Assembly (NCBI GenBank): GCA_965228125.1
Contig: OZ245791.1
Coordinates: forward strand, 2,790,001-2,854,000
Direction of reading: 5' to 3'
DNA: 64,000 nt
Source of the DNA: GWF2-38-69 sp965228125
Lineage (GTDB): Bacteria > Verrucomicrobiota > Lentisphaeria > Victivallales > GWF2-38-69
The notes under the pieces were generated by a model that ran no database searches, was not told where the DNA came from, and saw only the letters and a list, made by a program, of their open reading frames with translations. Below, one piece after another: positions 60,923-64,000 of this stretch. Made by a program: the position numbers and the translations under genes. The number at the start of each line of letters is the position of its first letter. The stretch's first letter is position 1.

Positions 60923-61489
60923 ATGGATATTGAAAAAACAAAAGCATGCTTCCTGGATAGAGACGGGGTGTTAATCGAGGAAAAAAACTATTTGTATTCT
61001 ATCTCAGATATTTATATTTTTCCCGAGACATACGAAGCGTTGAAGCTGTTAAAAAACAAAGGATTCAAGATTATTGTAGTAACAAATCAGGCAGGCGTGG
61101 CTAAAGGATATTACGACGAGAATGCTATAGGTTTAGTACATAAGGAAATGGACAGGCTTTTTGCCATTGAAAGTGTAGCCGTAGATGCTTATTATTACTG
61201 CCCTCATCATCCCAAGGCTAAAATAAAAGAATACGCACTTAAGTGTGATTGTCGCAAACCCGCACCAGGCATGATTCTTCAAGCAGTTAAAGATTTTGAC
61301 ATAGATTTAACAAAATCTTTTTTAGTGGGCGATAAAATATCAGACATCGAAGCAGCCAGTAATGCCGGATGTATTGGGATAATGGTAAAAACTGGGCATG
61401 GCAAGGAGCAAATAGATAAAGCTCAAAGAGAAGGCTTCATAATAAAAGAAAATATCCTTGATGCTGTTAAATACTTTTTACAAGAGTAA
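60923..61489 (+). CDS. GmhB-like HAD-IIIA phosphatase
   Basis: A 188-residue HAD-IIIA phosphatase. CFLDRDGVLIEEKNYLYSIS holds the catalytic Asp pair. VVTNQAGVAKGYY is motif II, YYCPHHPKAKIKEYALKC is the zinc loop with DCRKPAPGMI, and FLVGDKISDIEAASNAG is motif IV. It matches D-glycero-D-manno-heptose-1,7-bisphosphate 7-phosphatase, of the LPS heptose or S-layer heptose route. A histidinol-phosphatase role is possible given hisF upstream, because the N-terminal half of HisB has the same fold. Confidence 0.87.
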   Translation: MDIEKTKACFLDRDGVLIEEKNYLYSISDIYIFPETYEALKLLKNKGFKIIVVTNQAGVAKGYYDENAIGLVHKEMDRLFAIESVAVDAYYYCPHHPKAKIKEYALKCDCRKPAPGMILQAVKDFDIDLTKSFLVGDKISDIEAASNAGCIGIMVKTGHGKEQIDKAQREGFIIKENILDAVKYFLQE

Positions 61490-61499
61490 AACTATCGCA

Positions 61500-62570
61500 T
61501 CAATATTTATAAGGCTCGTTAAGTGCTAGATTCGAGCTTTTGGTTTCGTGGACAAAACCAATAAAGTCGTCAAAGATTTTGTTTAGTTCGGCTAATTCGG
61601 AAACATAAAATAATGTTGAAGAAGAATAATTTTTGCCAAATGAATCAACCCTGTCAGTAATCTCTTTAGTGTAAACATCATTTTTTTCGTATACGTATTT
61701 TATAATATCAGCATATTTATTGGCAACTATTCTGCCTATATTTGCAAACTCCTCTTTTGTAATCTGCGATTCATCAAACGGATCATGTGTTATTATAGCG
61801 AGCATCCTTCTTATACTGAGCGAGATTCTATTAACGTCGTAAAAAAACCTGTTTAAAATAGCCTCTTTGCTTTCTGTAAAATCCAACTCATTCTTAATGT
61901 AAATATATAAAGATTCAAGCGAAGTGACCGTAGCTAACATCTTTCTTATATCTGCCCTGAGTGTTTTATTATATTTTTTTCTTTCTATGAAGCAGTCATT
62001 GCTTAACCTTATGATTTCGCCTACTGTTTTAAAGTATTCTCTCGTATTGTGTTTGGTATCTCTTGCGCTTAGTGCTGCGTATTTGTATATCGTGTATTCG
62101 CAAAGAAGAGCTATAATAATTCCTATTCCCGTATTACAGAGCCTTGCCATAAGTGTCGGAAATAAAGGCATACTGTCTTCAGATGTCATAGCAAGAAGTA
62201 TGGGGACGTACATGGTCATGAGAGCTACCATTATGGAGTAATTATTAGAAATATAGTAAAAGTAGTACATCAGGAAGAAAATAAAGGGTAAAAGGTACGT
62301 CCATCTGTAGTCGGAATAGGCCAGTATGCCTAAATAGAAGAATGATAGAAGCAACCCCATTACAGTTCCGAAAATCCTGTCCACAGAACGCTGAATAATA
62401 ACTCCCTGTCCAGGCATGGAGAACATCACAGCAACTGTCATGGGAATCCAGTATCCATGGGGTATTTTAAAGATAAAGTTGACAGCTACAGCTATGAGAA
62501 AGGCTACAGATGCGCAGAGGGCTTCCTGTAAGAAGAATTTTCTAGATTTTTCAAGGTATAAATCTTTCAC
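61500..62570 (-). CDS. FUSC-family membrane protein
   Basis: A 356-residue protein, one FUSC-type half: TM cluster from about 15 to 180 (FLIAVAVNFIFKIPHGYWIP, MTVAVMFSMPGQGVIIQRSV, then DRIFGTVMGLLLSFFY) and a helical cytoplasmic tail. It is half the size of the FUSC protein at 31436. It lies ten bases from a second FUSC-like gene on the same strand, so the two may together supply the two halves of one exporter. Confidence 0.8.
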   Translation of the reverse strand: MKDLYLEKSRKFFLQEALCASVAFLIAVAVNFIFKIPHGYWIPMTVAVMFSMPGQGVIIQRSVDRIFGTVMGLLLSFFYLGILAYSDYRWTYLLPFIFFLMYYFYYISNNYSIMVALMTMYVPILLAMTSEDSMPLFPTLMARLCNTGIGIIIALLCEYTIYKYAALSARDTKHNTREYFKTVGEIIRLSNDCFIERKKYNKTLRADIRKMLATVTSLESLYIYIKNELDFTESKEAILNRFFYDVNRISLSIRRMLAIITHDPFDESQITKEEFANIGRIVANKYADIIKYVYEKNDVYTKEITDRVDSFGKNYSSSTLFYVSELAELNKIFDDFIGFVHETKSSNLALNEPYKY

Positions 62571-62579
62571 TATTTAATG

Positions 62580-63713
62580 TCAAAGCCCATATTTTATTTT
62601 TTTGAGTTTAGTTCTTATTGCATCTATGTCATATAAAACATATTTCAATCCGAGCAGATACTCCATTTCATCCTTTTCAATATCGGGAGGCAGATTGGAG
62701 TGGAAATGATTTATGTTTCTGATCCATTCTTCTATTAATTTAGGGTCTCGCACCGACATGTTGGTGGGGTGCCTGAACCGTATGGAGCTGTTCTGTGAAT
62801 TTAACCTTGCCCTGATGTTTTCGATGAGTTTATCAGTCAATGGGACATGGGCGCAGAGCTTCTCCATGTCAAAGTCGAATGAGGTCATTAGCGAAATATT
62901 CCTGTACATACTTCTGTGAAGAATGAAGACTTCTCTCATCCCATAGACATAGAACTTATTTTGGGCGAAAATGTAGTTTTCCTCGAAGACTATTGGCAAG
63001 GTTCTTATTAGAGCCAAATTGATTTTGTAAATGAACCTGTCCGAATTATTTTTAAAAATTTTTGTAGGTATTATGTCTGTTCTGTATAAACTGTTTTTTA
63101 CGAAAAGGTGTTTGTACCTGATCTGTCTTGATGCTGAAATTTTGTCAGCAGAGGTGTAGATGAAGAAGAGGTCATTGATGAGTTCAGATATGTAGGCAAG
63201 ATTAGATCTTAACCTGTATTTTACAAATATCAGCTCATAAAGAACCAGACAAAAAAGGCATATAAAAAATGATACGGCCATTTCGATGCATCTGTTGGTT
63301 GCTTCATACCATCCTGTCGGAAGGGCTAAGGCTATGGCTATAAAAGTCGGTACCAGTGATGCGATATATTTGTATTTCATGGAACCGAATGCAATCATGA
63401 GTATTGGCAGGAGTACAAAAAGCAAAGTATAGATATGCTTATCCAATATGCAGACAGTAACTATTCCGACCGTTGACAGGGAGATAGTAATGAGAAGAAC
63501 TGTTACTTTTCCTTTATAAGTAGGGTAAAAAAACGTTAATACGATGCAGTAAGATGCTACATAGAAGAAAATGCTGCTGAAAGGCCTTCTGAAATAGAGG
63601 TATATCGCTGTGGCAATCAGTGCGGGGATTGTTGCTTTGAGCGCATAGATAATGCTTTCTCTTGCCGGATCGTATGAATCAACGAATTTTCTGCATGGGT
63701 TTAGAAGAAACAT
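62580..63713 (-). CDS. FUSC-like membrane protein
   Basis: A 377-residue protein with six or so TM segments in the first 165 residues (ALKATIPALIATAIYLYFRR, FYVASYCIVLTFFYPTYKGK) and a long helical C-terminal region. It corresponds to the other half of a FUSC exporter and lies between the HlyD gene at the window edge and the FUSC gene at 61500. It resembles DUF2955-type or FUSC_2 proteins, and the assignment within FUSC is loose. Confidence 0.7.
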   Translation of the reverse strand: MFLLNPCRKFVDSYDPARESIIYALKATIPALIATAIYLYFRRPFSSIFFYVASYCIVLTFFYPTYKGKVTVLLITISLSTVGIVTVCILDKHIYTLLFVLLPILMIAFGSMKYKYIASLVPTFIAIALALPTGWYEATNRCIEMAVSFFICLFCLVLYELIFVKYRLRSNLAYISELINDLFFIYTSADKISASRQIRYKHLFVKNSLYRTDIIPTKIFKNNSDRFIYKINLALIRTLPIVFEENYIFAQNKFYVYGMREVFILHRSMYRNISLMTSFDFDMEKLCAHVPLTDKLIENIRARLNSQNSSIRFRHPTNMSVRDPKLIEEWIRNINHFHSNLPPDIEKDEMEYLLGLKYVLYDIDAIRTKLKKIKYGL

Positions 63714-63718
63714 TTATC

Positions 63719-64000
63719 TTACCACCAGTCTATCTGCCAGAAGAGATGTCTCCAGATGTTATCCTTCGTGTCAATTACGACAGTGGCAGTAAGTCCGACA
63801 TGAAGAGGATATTTTTCTATGTTTTTATCTGTGATTTCAATTTGCACAGGAAATCTCTGAGGAAGCAAAAACCAGTCATTTTCGTCCTGAACATCCTGGA
63901 GAAAATTGACCGTTGAAGAATTCTGCCTATTTACATTCCAGCCGATCTTTGTGATTTTGCCTTCAAAGATTTCTTCAGGATATATCCAAAGTTTTATCCA
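63719..64000 (-). CDS. HlyD-family membrane fusion protein, C-terminal part (cut by window edge)
   Basis: The last 93 codons of a minus-strand gene that begins beyond the window. It reads IYPEEIFEGKITKIGWNVNR, then NDWFLLPQRFPVQIEITD and YPLHVGLTATVVIDTKDN to a TAA. The R-x-P-V-x-I and G-x-x-A-x-V-x-I patterns are the beta-barrel end of HlyD/EmrA proteins. The next gene starts six bases later, so HlyD, FUSC-like and FUSC form one operon. Confidence 0.8.
   Translation of the reverse strand, partial: WIKLWIYPEEIFEGKITKIGWNVNRQNSSTVNFLQDVQDENDWFLLPQRFPVQIEITDKNIEKYPLHVGLTATVVIDTKDNIWRHLFWQIDWW

Noticed and set aside
1..64000. CRISPR array
   Set aside because: No set of regularly spaced direct repeats was seen; the repeats found are tandem slippage units or attC sites.

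Overview
The window is about 64 kb of AT-rich bacterial DNA from a diderm (Gram-negative type) bacterium that I cannot place in a phylum. The evidence is lipoproteins, an AmpG-like muropeptide carrier, secreted GH20/GH3 hexosaminidases, HlyD/FUSC efflux pairs and a GmhB-like heptose phosphatase. The core genes (ilvD, folK, rlmB, pepT, hisF, mobBA) are scattered singly, and much of the first 24 kb is accessory.

Left part (1-24 kb). 1-3.47 kb is a small mobile-island end (excisionase-like HTH, DnaD-like winged helix, HTH protein, AlbA_2/Schlafen-like ATP-binding protein) that stops at the 3' end of tRNA-Gly(CCC). Next come a cyanophycin-degrading pair (cyanophycinase and isoaspartyl dipeptidase, divergent), a B12-binding radical SAM protein, ilvD and tRNA-Asn(GTT). 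From 10 to 24 kb is a mosaic: two AAA_14/DUF4143 ATPases, a DUF4062 protein, a CDF-GNAT fusion, 3' fragments of tRNA-Arg and tRNA-Pro, transposase fragments, an integrase-less integron cassette array (17053-20668; five cassettes with attC sites whose R'' boxes mostly match their own cassette cores) and an IS110 element whose upstream region folds like a bridge RNA.

Middle part (24-40.4 kb). A minus-strand group carries a PGM-like metalloenzyme, rlmB, a DUF3047 protein, an RRM protein, an iron alcohol dehydrogenase, a monooxygenase-like protein and an amino-acid permease. It is followed by a plus-strand HlyD / small membrane protein / FUSC exporter, folK, and an amino-sugar recycling run (GH20, GH3, AmpG-like MFS) ending with a hemolysin-III protein.

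40561-41707 is the most striking part: about 1.15 kb with no credible protein, purine-rich on the plus strand, packed with local hairpins, closed end-to-end by a 15-bp helix and followed directly by ten T. I read it as one giant structured non-coding RNA of a class I do not recognise.

Right part (41.7-64 kb). A minus-strand block holds an NTF2-like protein, a PAP2 phosphatase, pepT, a MobB-MobA fusion and a HAD phosphatase. A plus-strand block holds a ROK kinase, two paralogous lipoproteins, threonine aldolase, a FecCD/ATPase ABC importer, three copies of an unusual DAACS symporter fused to a periplasmic solute-binding domain (with UspA and TauE/SafE between), hisF, a YbhN-like membrane protein and a GmhB-like phosphatase. 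The window ends in a second, minus-strand HlyD/FUSC/FUSC set cut by the right edge.
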